Shown here one piece after another: positions 52,291 to 58,774 of a stretch of DNA of 58,774 nucleotides (position 1 is the first letter of the stretch; each line of letters starts with the position of its first letter). Below the pieces are notes generated by a model that made no database searches, had not been told where the DNA came from, and worked only from the letters and a program-made list of their open reading frames with translations. Source of the stretch: an uncultured Bacilli bacterium. GTDB taxonomy: Bacteria; Bacillota_I; Bacilli_A; RF39; UBA660. Both the position numbers and the translations under genes were made by a program. The stretch covers positions 1-58,774 of the forward strand of contig CALVJQ010000008.1 of NCBI GenBank assembly GCA_944332265.1, given 5' to 3'.

Positions 52291-53103
52291 TTAACCATCT
52301 ACTTTTTTATTTATTTCTTTCTTTTCGCTTTTCTTAATTTTATTAATCTTACTATTATACTCTTTCATTACTTGTTCTATTTTTTTATCTTTTTCTTTCT
52401 CCAATCTTGATATTGCTTTACTTGCACTATTCTTAACTTTCAAAGTAAAATCACGTATTAATTTTTCACTAGCTTCAAAATTAAAAGCTGTAACTAAACG
52501 TCTATATAATCCACCACGATTTAATAACATTTCTTTAACTTTTCGTGTAATCTCTTCTGTGTTATCTTTCTTAATAGACTTTGTAATATTTTTAAAACCA
52601 CTAATTATTTTTAAAGATATACACAAATCAACAACAAATAATATTAATAATAAACATACAACAATATTCATTATAATTTCATTCATTTTACTTAGCATAG
52701 ATATAAAGAAAGGATTTAATACATACATAACCAAAAGACCTAATATTCCAAAAGCCAATAAATTATCTAAACAAATTCTCCCATTAATATTAAACTTTTT
52801 ATGAGAATAATCCCACCAACGTGCTTTAAATAATTTCTCCATTATATAACCTGTAAAATATTCCAAAATAGAACATAATAAAACAGCCATTATAAATAAA
52901 ACAAAAGGATCATCAGCATACTTATGTAATAATAACATAATTAATAAAACTCCAACTCCATATATAGGACAATATGGTCCTATTAAAAAGCCACGATTTA
53001 TTAATTTATTTTCATCATGTAATGCTACACAAACTTCCATAAACCAACCTAAAAAAGAATAAATAAAAAACAATAAAATTATAATTCTTAAGGAAATATC
53101 CAT
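52291..53103 (-). CDS. CmpB-type (PF06541) membrane protein with C-terminal coiled coil
   Basis: 270 residues. The first 170 match the 'putative ABC-transporter type IV' family: SFLGWFMEV, RGFLIGPYCPIYGVG, EYFTGYIMEKLFKARWWDYS and NGRICLDNLLAFGILG, with four to five TM helices. Despite the family name, no ATPase partner is known for such proteins. The tail (about 190-270) is a charged helix rich in Lys/Glu, which suggests contact with the cytosolic SWIM partner gene that overlaps or abuts it. RBS GGAGGG. Function unknown. Confidence 0.85.
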   Translation of the reverse strand: MDISLRIIILLFFIYSFLGWFMEVCVALHDENKLINRGFLIGPYCPIYGVGVLLIMLLLHKYADDPFVLFIMAVLLCSILEYFTGYIMEKLFKARWWDYSHKKFNINGRICLDNLLAFGILGLLVMYVLNPFFISMLSKMNEIIMNIVVCLLLILFVVDLCISLKIISGFKNITKSIKKDNTEEITRKVKEMLLNRGGLYRRLVTAFNFEASEKLIRDFTLKVKNSASKAISRLEKEKDKKIEQVMKEYNSKINKIKKSEKKEINKKVDG

Positions 53104-53140
53104 TATATCCCTCCACCCATATCCATTATTCTACCATATT

Positions 53141-53605
53141 TTACTTATTTTCTCTATTTAATATCCTAATTAGTTTATCTAAGAATTTTCTTTGTCCTTT
53201 TAATATTTTCCCTTTAGCTTCTTCTATTAAAAACCATCTTCCTTCATCCATTTCTGGATACTCATGTATTTCTCCTGATAAAGGTGGCCATTCTAATTTA
53301 AAAGTATTTGAAGACATCTTCTTTGCATCAAAATCTGTTTCAACTCCAAATATAGTAACTAACTTATTAGTAGATTCTTGTTTCTCAGAACCAATAAAAA
53401 ACAAATCTTTTTTATTTATTTCAAAATTAGTCTCTTCCTTAAACTCTCTAATTGCTGCATCTATTGCTTTTTCATTACTGTATTCTCCTTTACAAACACT
53501 CCATAAATCTTTATCTTGCCAATAAGGTCCTCCAGGATGTTCCAAATAAACAAATAACTTATTATCTACTATCTTAAATGGTAATATTCCTGCACTTCTT
53601 TTCAT
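53141..53605 (-). CDS. NUDIX hydrolase
   Basis: 154 residues with the Nudix box G-x5-E-x7-REFKEETNF (about 40-63), in which the last Gly is Asn. It begins KRSAGILPFKIVDNKLFVYLEHPGG and contains WPPLSGEIHEYPEMDEGRWF, the pattern of the bis(5'-nucleosyl)-tetraphosphatase/ADP-ribose-type subfamily also seen in several bacterial MutT-like proteins. It removes or recycles nucleoside diphosphate derivatives. RBS AAAGGA. It follows the ASCH gene by two bases and probably shares its transcript. Confidence 0.9.
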   Translation of the reverse strand: MKRSAGILPFKIVDNKLFVYLEHPGGPYWQDKDLWSVCKGEYSNEKAIDAAIREFKEETNFEINKKDLFFIGSEKQESTNKLVTIFGVETDFDAKKMSSNTFKLEWPPLSGEIHEYPEMDEGRWFLIEEAKGKILKGQRKFLDKLIRILNRENK

Positions 53606-53607
53606 AA

Positions 53608-53949
53608 TTAATCCTTTCTAAATAAAATAGCTACTACTCCATACTTTTCTTGTTCTTCCATAGAATAAAATCTTTCCAGTAACTTAAGAAATTCTTCTTT
53701 TGTATAATTTCCCAAATAAAGTCTTTCCATATCATAATGTTTAACTAATTCTGCAAAACTATCATAATAATCCAATCCTATAACTTCAGACACAATCTTC
53801 TCTTTCTCCAAAGGTCTTTTTAAAAAAATTAATTTATCTCCAACATGTAATTTTTTTCTTTTTTCGTCATTAATTCTTACTTCGACATTTTTTATTCCTT
53901 CTTCTACAACTTCAAAAACATCTTCATCTAAATGTACAATCATTTCCAT
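53608..53949 (-). CDS. ASCH-domain protein
   Basis: 113 residues from the ATG at 53949, five bases after GGTGG. The frame extends further up without use. KNVEVRINDEKRKKLHVGDKLIFL is the N-terminal ASCH signature (PUA-related fold, RNA binding or nucleotide hydrolysis), and it ends EQEKYGVVAILFRK. ASCH proteins such as YqfB act as amidohydrolases, others bind RNA. Which applies here is not decided. The ATG overlaps the DUF1294 stop as TAATG, so it is translationally coupled. Confidence 0.82.
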   Translation of the reverse strand: MEMIVHLDEDVFEVVEEGIKNVEVRINDEKRKKLHVGDKLIFLKRPLEKEKIVSEVIGLDYYDSFAELVKHYDMERLYLGNYTKEEFLKLLERFYSMEEQEKYGVVAILFRKD

Positions 53950-54203
53950 TAATACCACCATCCTATAATAATCCAAATAATTAAAGCTATCATATTTACT
54001 AAATAAAATATAAACTTTCTTGTTTTATGATGAAAGCTAAACATCCCTAAAAACGCACCAGCAAATCCCCCTAACATTCCTAATGTAAATAAAAAACTTT
54101 CTTTTACTCTTCTTCTATTCTTAATAGCTTTCATCTTATCTATACCATATATAATAAAAGTAACTAAATTTATACCCAATAAATAATATAATAAAAATCT
54201 CAT
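53949..54203 (-). CDS. DUF1294 small membrane protein
   Basis: 84 residues, two or three TM helices, with YGIDKMKAIKNRRRVKESFLFTLGMLGGFAGAFLGMFSFHHKTRK, which is the DUF1294 signature. Function unknown in any organism. It leads a compact unit with the ASCH and NUDIX genes. Confidence 0.9.
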   Translation of the reverse strand: MRFLLYYLLGINLVTFIIYGIDKMKAIKNRRRVKESFLFTLGMLGGFAGAFLGMFSFHHKTRKFIFYLVNMIALIIWIIIGWWY

Positions 54204-54244
54204 TTTAACACCTATTTAATTATATCATAATATTAAAAGTTAGA

Positions 54245-54275
54245 AAAAAGAAGAATTATTAAGCAATTCTTCTCT
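54245..54275 (-). terminator. Terminator of the surface-protein gene
   Basis: The stem GAAGAATT/AATTCTTC (54250-54257 with 54265-54272), seven-base loop, followed on the minus strand by TTTTTTC. It contains the stop codon. Confidence 0.85.
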
Positions 54276-55536
54276 TTCTCTTTTTCTTCTTCGGAAGTAA
54301 ACCACTTTTAATTACAATAAATGTAATTAAAATAATAGTTGCTATGACTATAGATAATAAAATCATAACTTTAAATATATTACTAACATTGATTTTATTA
54401 TCTATAACCGGCTCAATAACACTAACCTTAGGTTCTATATCAATAGGAGTTCCAATAACTCCATATTGACTTAAATGAGATGTCTCAAAAACAATATATT
54501 CTCCTTCAACAACCCCATCAATATATTCTTCTATTTCACCATCATCATTAACATATATTATTTGATAATTTTCATATTGTCCTTTAACATCACTTATCTT
54601 TATTTTTATGACATACTTTCCATTTTTCATAGAAACAAGTTTCTTACCATTATAAACACTAACATCATAAAAACTTATTAAATCTTTATCTGAAATAGCT
54701 TCTTCTACTTTTGAAGCTACTTCCTTATCACTAAGATCTTCTTCCTTTAATTCATATTTCTTTTTTAATTCTTTATCTGATATTAAAATAACATTATCTG
54801 TTTCTAACTGTTTATTTTCTTCTTTTTCTTTCTTTTCTTCTTTCTTAGTTTCCTTCGGTTTAACATATTCTACTATTCCAAAACCATCACCAGTAGATAC
54901 ATTTAATTCTGTATCAATATGTTTATCAATCCATGAATCTGTTACAGTAACAGAAGTCATTTTTGTATAATCAACTACTTGATTTAATCCGAAGTTCTCT
55001 AAATCATATTCGTCAGGTAAATCATTTATCTCTTTTAGTGTTTCATAATAATCTGCAAATTCTAATGTAGTTCCCTCATATATTTTCTTATCACTATTTA
55101 TTAATGTTTTACCATCATACTCAAATTGATATACAGCTTCACCATTAATAACTTTTTTTACAAAAGAATTCTGCTTAAATTTCAATGAACCACTACCAGT
55201 TACTTTTAAATTAGATAAAGCTATATGTAATAATGAAATATTATTACTATCCGTAATATTTAAAGTAATATCATATTCTTCATAATTACTAAAATAATAA
55301 ATATTTGCTTTATTTAACTTAATAGTTGATCCTTCACCAGAATAATATATTTCATCTATATTCTTACCAAATTCTTTACCTTTACAAATATACTTTTCCT
55401 CATCTAAACTTGAGCTTAATTTAAATGATGCTAATACTTTGCAATCACCAACTGTTAATGCTTTAGCTTCACAAATACTAAAAAACATCAATAGTAAAGC
55501 AATTACTAAATATTTATGTTTCATAAAATTTTTCAC
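54259..55536 (-). CDS. Membrane-anchored surface protein, type I topology
   Basis: 425 residues. A signal peptide (about 1-26, CEAKA) is followed by a beta-rich Asn/Ser/Lys domain with a Cys pair in DCKVLASF ... YICKG. A Lys/Glu-only linker (about 232-248) comes next, then a second domain ending EYIVFETSHLSQYGVIG, a closing motif common in surface repeat proteins. One TM helix (about 388-412) and a very basic tail complete it, with no LPxTG-like motif. The start is GTG at 55536 or ATG four codons on. Both have weak ribosome sites. It is monocistronic and probably an adhesin or wall-linked stalk, but no family is recognised. Confidence 0.7.
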   Translation of the reverse strand: MKNFMKHKYLVIALLLMFFSICEAKALTVGDCKVLASFKLSSSLDEEKYICKGKEFGKNIDEIYYSGEGSTIKLNKANIYYFSNYEEYDITLNITDSNNISLLHIALSNLKVTGSGSLKFKQNSFVKKVINGEAVYQFEYDGKTLINSDKKIYEGTTLEFADYYETLKEINDLPDEYDLENFGLNQVVDYTKMTSVTVTDSWIDKHIDTELNVSTGDGFGIVEYVKPKETKKEEKKEKEENKQLETDNVILISDKELKKKYELKEEDLSDKEVASKVEEAISDKDLISFYDVSVYNGKKLVSMKNGKYVIKIKISDVKGQYENYQIIYVNDDGEIEEYIDGVVEGEYIVFETSHLSQYGVIGTPIDIEPKVSVIEPVIDNKINVSNIFKVMILLSIVIATIILITFIVIKSGLLPKKKKRKRRIA

Positions 55537-55622
55537 TACTTTCTTAAAAGGGAATGAACTAATTATAACACTATTATGGTAAAAAAAAAGAAAAATTATT
55601 CTGATATAACTTTTCTATATAC

Positions 55623-56138
55623 CTAATTAGAATTTTGATAAGCTACTCTTAAAACATCTTCATCTTCTAAAATTTCCGTATCAAAGTGCTGTACCTTACT
55701 TTTCATTCGTGCTATCTTAAGTAAATTGTTATCATTAATTTGTATAGCATATAGCCTTTCTCGAAAAGAAAACAAATCATTTTTAAATCTCTCTATATCA
55801 TCTACCATAATTAAGCCCATAACATATCGATTAACTGTTTCAAATCTTTTTAATTCAATTTGCCTAAACTCTTCTTCTAATTCTTCTAAAGTTATCTCTT
55901 TCTTAATATTTAAATCTAATAATTTATATATCAAATTTACTTTATCAGTAAAATTCTTTATTACAAGAGATATAACTTCAACTTCTCCATTATTATATGA
56001 AGATAAATCATCATATTCTAATATTTTAACCATTAAATCATCTAACTGGTCTACAACATTTTTATTACCATTTAAAACTTTATTATATAAACCATCTATA
56101 TCTCGTAATAAAGTAAAAATATTATCCAACTTACTCAT
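55623..56138 (-). CDS. Unknown helical cytosolic protein
   Basis: 171 residues, almost entirely predicted helix with coiled-coil character (LEELEEEFRQIELKRFETVNRYVMGL). There is no signal peptide or TM helix and no recognised family. AGGA lies six bases before the ATG. It begins six bases after the DUF3592-like gene, so the two are probably one operon. A 172-codon open frame on the opposite strand is a shadow. Confidence 0.65.
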   Translation of the reverse strand: MSKLDNIFTLLRDIDGLYNKVLNGNKNVVDQLDDLMVKILEYDDLSSYNNGEVEVISLVIKNFTDKVNLIYKLLDLNIKKEITLEELEEEFRQIELKRFETVNRYVMGLIMVDDIERFKNDLFSFRERLYAIQINDNNLLKIARMKSKVQHFDTEILEDEDVLRVAYQNSN

Positions 56139-56144
56139 AATTTC

Positions 56145-56780
56145 CTATATAAATAAAGTTATCATAATAACTAAAGAAGCAATTAATAAAAACAAACATA
56201 AACCAATATTATATAATTTACTAGTTAACTTACTATCAAAATAAACACTCTCATAATTAGTAGGATCTACATATAATTTTATCTTATCTCCTAATTTAGG
56301 AATAAACTTATCAGTATACCCTAAAGCATTAACAACATAACTTTCACCATCTACAACATAAGAATATACAGGTTGATAAAATTCTTTCTTAGTATTAGGA
56401 TTTTTAACTAAATCAACTACTTCAGCATCAACTACCAAAGAAAATTTACTAAATATCTTCTTCTCTTTTATTCTACTAAATATCAAATATACAATCATTA
56501 ATAAAAATATACTACAACAAATCATAAAAGTAAAAGCATCACCTTTATCTAGAATATCAAATTTATATAATGAAAGACTTAGTGCCAAACTACCACCAAT
56601 AGCTAAAAATACATACCCACTATTATTTAAATTTAAAGATAAACATAGTCCATAAAGAAAGCCACCTATTCCAACTATTATTCCTACTAAAACAATATTA
56701 TCTTTAAAACAAACAGCTAGTATTACTGTAATTACAGCTATTACAAAACCTATATTATTAATTATTTCTTCTTTTTTCAT
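56145..56780 (-). CDS. DUF3592-like membrane protein
   Basis: 211 residues. Four TM helices in the first 100 residues and a fifth near the end flank a beta domain (VDAEVVDLVKN ... YQPVYSYVVDGESYVV ... PKLGDKIKLYVDPTNYESVYF), which has the DUF3592 pattern. Function unknown. RBS GGTGAT. It follows yidD by 34 bases on the same strand. Confidence 0.78.
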   Translation of the reverse strand: MKKEEIINNIGFVIAVITVILAVCFKDNIVLVGIIVGIGGFLYGLCLSLNLNNSGYVFLAIGGSLALSLSLYKFDILDKGDAFTFMICCSIFLLMIVYLIFSRIKEKKIFSKFSLVVDAEVVDLVKNPNTKKEFYQPVYSYVVDGESYVVNALGYTDKFIPKLGDKIKLYVDPTNYESVYFDSKLTSKLYNIGLCLFLLIASLVIMITLFI

Positions 56781-56814
56781 CTTATCACCATCTATATTAT
56801 ATCATGTTATTTAA

Positions 56815-57036
56815 CTATTTTTTACCCTTTAATGGAACTGGATCATAACCATATTTCCCAAATGGATGACATTTAAGAATTCTTTTTATCCCTAGTAATC
56901 CCCCTTTTAACAATCCATAATAGTTAATAGAATCTATCATATATTGTGAACAAGTAGGTTTAAATCGACATAAAGAATGACAATGTAATGGTGTAATTTG
57001 ATACATTTTAATTATCCAAAGAACAAATTTCTTCAT
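56815..57036 (-). CDS. yidD: Membrane protein insertion efficiency factor YidD
   Basis: 73 residues from the ATG at 57036, preceded by AGGTGA. The family signatures are [26 protein letters not shown] and [14 protein letters not shown]. It assists YidC/OxaA-dependent insertion, on the inner face of the membrane. In many bacteria it sits between rnpA and yidC, but here it is alone. Confidence 0.95.
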   Translation of the reverse strand: MKKFVLWIIKMYQITPLHCHSLCRFKPTCSQYMIDSINYYGLLKGGLLGIKRILKCHPFGKYGYDPVPLKGKK

Positions 57037-57205
57037 TAAATCACCTACCATTATTTTATCATAACGACATAATTATGTTTATTATACTTTAAAGAAAGTA
57101 ACTAAAAAAGCAAATTAAATAACTCATTATGAAAATTGAGATTAATCATCTTTAAATTTATTTACTATATATACTTATTGTGATATGTTTGTAATGGTGA
57201 TATAA

Positions 57206-57892
57206 ATGAAAAATCATAAAAATAAAAAACAAGCGAAGAATATATTAAAAAATAATAAAGTATTTATTTACGGAATGATACTAATATTAATTATTACATT
57301 AGTACCTAATATAATAAAAATATATAATATTTATACTCCAATAAAAGTAAACGAAATGTCATACATTTACTATAAAAACGCAGACATTATATATAACGAT
57401 TTGAAAACAAACATTGAGGATATATGTCATATAGATCAAACCAATAAAGAATACAAAGATTATATTTTAAAAGACGAGTATAAAAATCACAAGGATGCAA
57501 AAATAATTGAAGATATAATATGTAAAAATATCGGTGAACAAATAATAGTATATTCAAATTACGAAGTACTGCTAAAGAAAAAAGAAATAAAAAATAATAA
57601 TAACGTTCAAATATACTATGCACAATTAGATTCTCTATACAAAAATAAATTAGACAATTCACAATACATAAAAACTCTTAAAAATAGTAATCACGAAATA
57701 ATATCAGATTATTTGACATCACTACATAATTTAACAACCAACGATAATTTCAAATATATAGATTGTAAAAACATCGACGCCAAAAAACAAATGCTAAATA
57801 ATTATAATTTAAAACTAAAATACGAAATAGAAGAACTCGCATTTATGAATAATACAATAAAATATTTTAAACAATATTTAAAAGGAGAATAA
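57206..57892 (+). CDS. Unknown membrane-anchored protein, ATA-rich codons
   Basis: 228 residues. A Lys/Asn-rich N-terminus, one TM helix at about 19-40 and an outside helical region with three Cys (CHIDQ, CKN, DCKN). No family is recognised. GGTGATATAA precedes the ATG. Isoleucine is mostly ATA (at least 7 of the first 10), while neighbours such as prsA use ATT/ATC. Together with the transposase remnant 60 bases downstream and its plus-strand position, this suggests recent acquisition. Confidence 0.55.
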   Translation: MKNHKNKKQAKNILKNNKVFIYGMILILIITLVPNIIKIYNIYTPIKVNEMSYIYYKNADIIYNDLKTNIEDICHIDQTNKEYKDYILKDEYKNHKDAKIIEDIICKNIGEQIIVYSNYEVLLKKKEIKNNNNVQIYYAQLDSLYKNKLDNSQYIKTLKNSNHEIISDYLTSLHNLTTNDNFKYIDCKNIDAKKQMLNNYNLKLKYEIEELAFMNNTIKYFKQYLKGE

Positions 57893-57907
57893 AAAGTAGA
57901 CTTTAAT

Positions 57908-57935
57908 TGAACTGAACCCCAAAAGTTGGACAGTT
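57908..57935. repeat. Terminal inverted repeat of an IS3-family element
   Basis: TGAACTGAACCCCAAAAGTT followed by GGACAG is the conserved end of IS3/IS150-group elements. No matching opposite end is seen in this window. Confidence 0.65.
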
Positions 57936-57947
57936 TATAAATATTTT

Positions 57948-58046
57948 CTAATTAGAGGATTGTAACCTGTAATTTATAGGAGACAATCCTTTTAATTTCA
58001 CTTTAATTCTATCATAATTATAATAAATATATAAAGAGAAACTATT
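57948..58046 (-). pseudogene. 3' remnant of an IS3-family transposase (OrfB)
   Basis: The minus strand reads YYNYDRIKVKLKGLSPINYR then LQSSN and a stop. This is the C-terminal signature (YYNxxRIxxKLKGLSPxxYR) of IS3-family integrase OrfB. Upstream the frame breaks at stops, and the catalytic DDE residues are absent. The remnant is immobile. An inverted repeat GGATTGT/ACAATCC (57957-57963 and 57983-57989) lies within it. The bases from 58047 to 58110 show nothing else. Confidence 0.8.
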
Positions 58047-58112
58047 TAATCAAATAAATAATCATAAATTCAACAAAATATAAAAAATAATTATATAAAC
58101 AATATATTTATA

Positions 58113-58140
58113 CAATAAAAAAACCTCTATAAGAGGTTTT
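58113..58140 (-). terminator. Terminator of the tRNA-Arg/Pro transcript
   Basis: The stem AAAACCTCT/AGAGGTTTT (58120-58128 with 58132-58140), three-base loop, followed on the minus strand by T. Confidence 0.85.
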
Positions 58141-58150
58141 ATTAACTAAA

Positions 58151-58227
58151 TGGTCGAGAAGACAGGATTCGAACCTGCGACCCCTAGTTCCCAAAACTAG
58201 TGCACTACCAAGCTGTGCTACTTCTCG
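58151..58227 (-). tRNA. tRNA-Pro (anticodon TGG)
   Basis: Full cloverleaf on the minus strand with acceptor CGAGAAG/CTTCTCG, anticodon loop TTTGGGA, T arm GGTTCGAAT and encoded CCA. Confidence 0.95.
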
Positions 58228-58235
58228 ATTTATAA

Positions 58236-58312
58236 TGGTGCGCCCAAAGGGAGTCGAACCCCTAACCTTTAGATCCGTAGTCTAACGCTCTATCCAATTG
58301 AGCTATGAGCGC
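58236..58312 (-). tRNA. tRNA-Arg (anticodon ACG)
   Basis: Cloverleaf with acceptor GCGCTCA/TGGGCGC, anticodon loop CTACGGA, T arm GGTTCGACT and encoded CCA. The A34 is expected to become inosine. Confidence 0.95.
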
Positions 58313-58343
58313 AAACGCTCGCTTTTTCCATAAACGTAAATTC

Positions 58344-58372
58344 ATTATATCTCTATTTTATGCAAAAAGCAA
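58344..58372 (-). promoter_or_regulatory. Promoter of the tRNA-Arg/Pro pair
   Basis: TTGCTT (58367-58372) and TATAAT (58344-58349) with 17 bases between, after the terminator of the upstream tRNA cluster. Confidence 0.8.
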
Positions 58373-58399
58373 GTTTTTTTTACGATAAATATATTACAA

Positions 58400-58423
58400 A
58401 ATAAAAACTAGGAATACCTAGTT
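58400..58423 (-). terminator. Terminator of the upstream tRNA cluster
   Basis: The stem AACTAGG/CCTAGTT (58406-58412 with 58417-58423), four-base loop, followed on the minus strand by TTTATTTTG. Confidence 0.82.
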
Positions 58424-58435
58424 CATATTTAAAAA

Positions 58436-58511
58436 TGGTGTCCCGCTCGGGATTCGAACCCGAGACCCTTTGATTAAAAGTCAAATGCTCTACCGACTGA
58501 GCTAGCGGAAC
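58436..58511 (-). tRNA. tRNA-Lys (anticodon TTT)
   Basis: Cloverleaf with acceptor GTTCCGC/GCGGGAC, anticodon loop CTTTTAA, T arm GGTTCGAAT and encoded CCA. Confidence 0.95.
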
Positions 58512-58516
58512 AGAAA

Positions 58517-58592
58517 TGGCTGCCTTGGATGGACTCGAACCATCGGAATGTCAGAGTCAAAGTCTGATGCCTTACCACTTGGCTACAAGGCA
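58517..58592 (-). tRNA. tRNA-Gln (anticodon TTG)
   Basis: Cloverleaf with acceptor TGCCTTG/CAAGGCA, anticodon loop CTTTGAC, T arm GGTTCGAGT and encoded CCA. Confidence 0.95.
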
Positions 58593-58601
58593 ATACAGAA
58601 A

Positions 58602-58685
58602 TGGTGGGAGGACATGGATTTGAACCATGGAACCCGAAGGAACAGATTTACAGTCTGCCGCGTTTGACCACTTCGCTATCCTCCC
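58602..58685 (-). tRNA. tRNA-Tyr (anticodon GTA)
   Basis: A class II tRNA with a long variable arm, acceptor GGGAGGA/TCCTCCC, anticodon loop CTGTAAA and encoded CCA. Confidence 0.95.
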
Positions 58686-58690
58686 AAAAG

Positions 58691-58766
58691 TGGTGCCGAC
58701 AGAGGGAGTCGAACCCCCAACCTACTGATTACAAGTCAGTTGCGCTGCCAGTTACGCTATGTCGGC
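58691..58766 (-). tRNA. tRNA-Thr (anticodon TGT)
   Basis: Cloverleaf with acceptor GCCGACA/TGTCGGC, anticodon loop CTTGTAA and encoded CCA. The cluster probably continues past the window edge. Confidence 0.95.
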
Positions 58767-58774
58767 AAAAAAAA

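Noticed and set aside
55726-56244. 172-codon open frame on the plus strand opposite the unknown gene at 55623
   Set aside because: It has no ribosome binding site and a low-complexity Ser/Ile/Leu composition typical of an antisense shadow in AT-rich DNA. The minus-strand gene has a proper Shine-Dalgarno and operon context.
1-58774. Mycoplasma-type genetic code (TGA = Trp)
   Set aside because: Genes such as the cysteine desulfurase end cleanly at TGA, and Trp residues are encoded by TGG.
1-58774. CRISPR arrays, prophage or complete mobile elements
   Set aside because: No regularly spaced repeats, no phage structural genes and no intact transposase were found. Only the IS3 remnant at 57.9-58.0 kb is present.

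Overview
This is a very AT-rich, gene-dense bacterial chromosome segment from a walled, low-GC Gram-positive lineage. The evidence is EzrA, DapF, GlmS under a glmS ribozyme, a T-box on thrS, PrsA, a type VII secretion EssC, and surface proteins with sortase-like tails. TGA is used as a stop (for example at the end of the cysteine desulfurase) and Trp is TGG, so this is not a code-4 Mycoplasma. My inference is a reduced-genome Bacilli / RF39-like relative of the Mollicutes, such as those known from gut metagenomes. The exact taxon cannot be read from the sequence.

Layout. Nearly everything is on the minus strand. 1-4 kb: 5' part of essC and a surface thioester-domain protein. 4-6.1 kb: thrS with a T-box. 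6.1-10.8 kb: a three-gene unit around a MoxR-like AAA+ ATPase, then a separate transglutaminase-like gene (10.9-12.7 kb). 12.8-14.9 kb: der, engB and a possible AUA-initiated micropeptide. 15-18.1 kb: a DUF3419-like gene (plus strand) converging on glmS and its ribozyme. 18.1-22 kb: three envelope proteins (PsbP-like, inactive trypsin-like, HExxH metallopeptidase). 22-25.7 kb: ftsK, a YjcZ-like peptide and prsA (plus). 25.7-38.2 kb: recX, nrnA, ackA, two unknowns, thiI, a P-type ATPase (plus), a rhodanese lipoprotein, a cysteine desulfurase, ezrA and rpsD (plus). The order ackA-thiI-nifS-ezrA-rpsD matches the Bacillus subtilis neighbourhood, with extra genes inserted. 38-45.7 kb: an unknown gene with an operator-like palindrome, an M16 peptidase pair, dapF, a beta-propeller-like membrane protein and an HD dGTPase-like protein. 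45.7-53.1 kb: an iron-sulfur flavin reductase with a CrtI-like flavoprotein, an ABC-2 exporter with a PH-like protein, a SWIM protein and a CmpB-type membrane protein. 53.1-57.9 kb: NUDIX, ASCH, DUF1294, a surface protein, a DUF3592-like protein, yidD and an ATA-rich unknown. 57.9-58.8 kb: a decayed IS3-family end and six tRNA genes.

The genes are mostly housekeeping (translation, GTPases, cell wall, tRNA thiolation, chromosome segregation) mixed with lineage-specific envelope proteins. Transcription units are short. Many terminator stems contain the stop codon of the gene they terminate, which shows strong compaction. The least ordinary loci are the MoxR-centred operon (6.1-10.8 kb), the metallopeptidase/pseudo-trypsin/PsbP-like envelope operon (18.1-21.9 kb), two candidate AUA start codons, and a glmS leader in which the ribosome binding site lies inside a hairpin.
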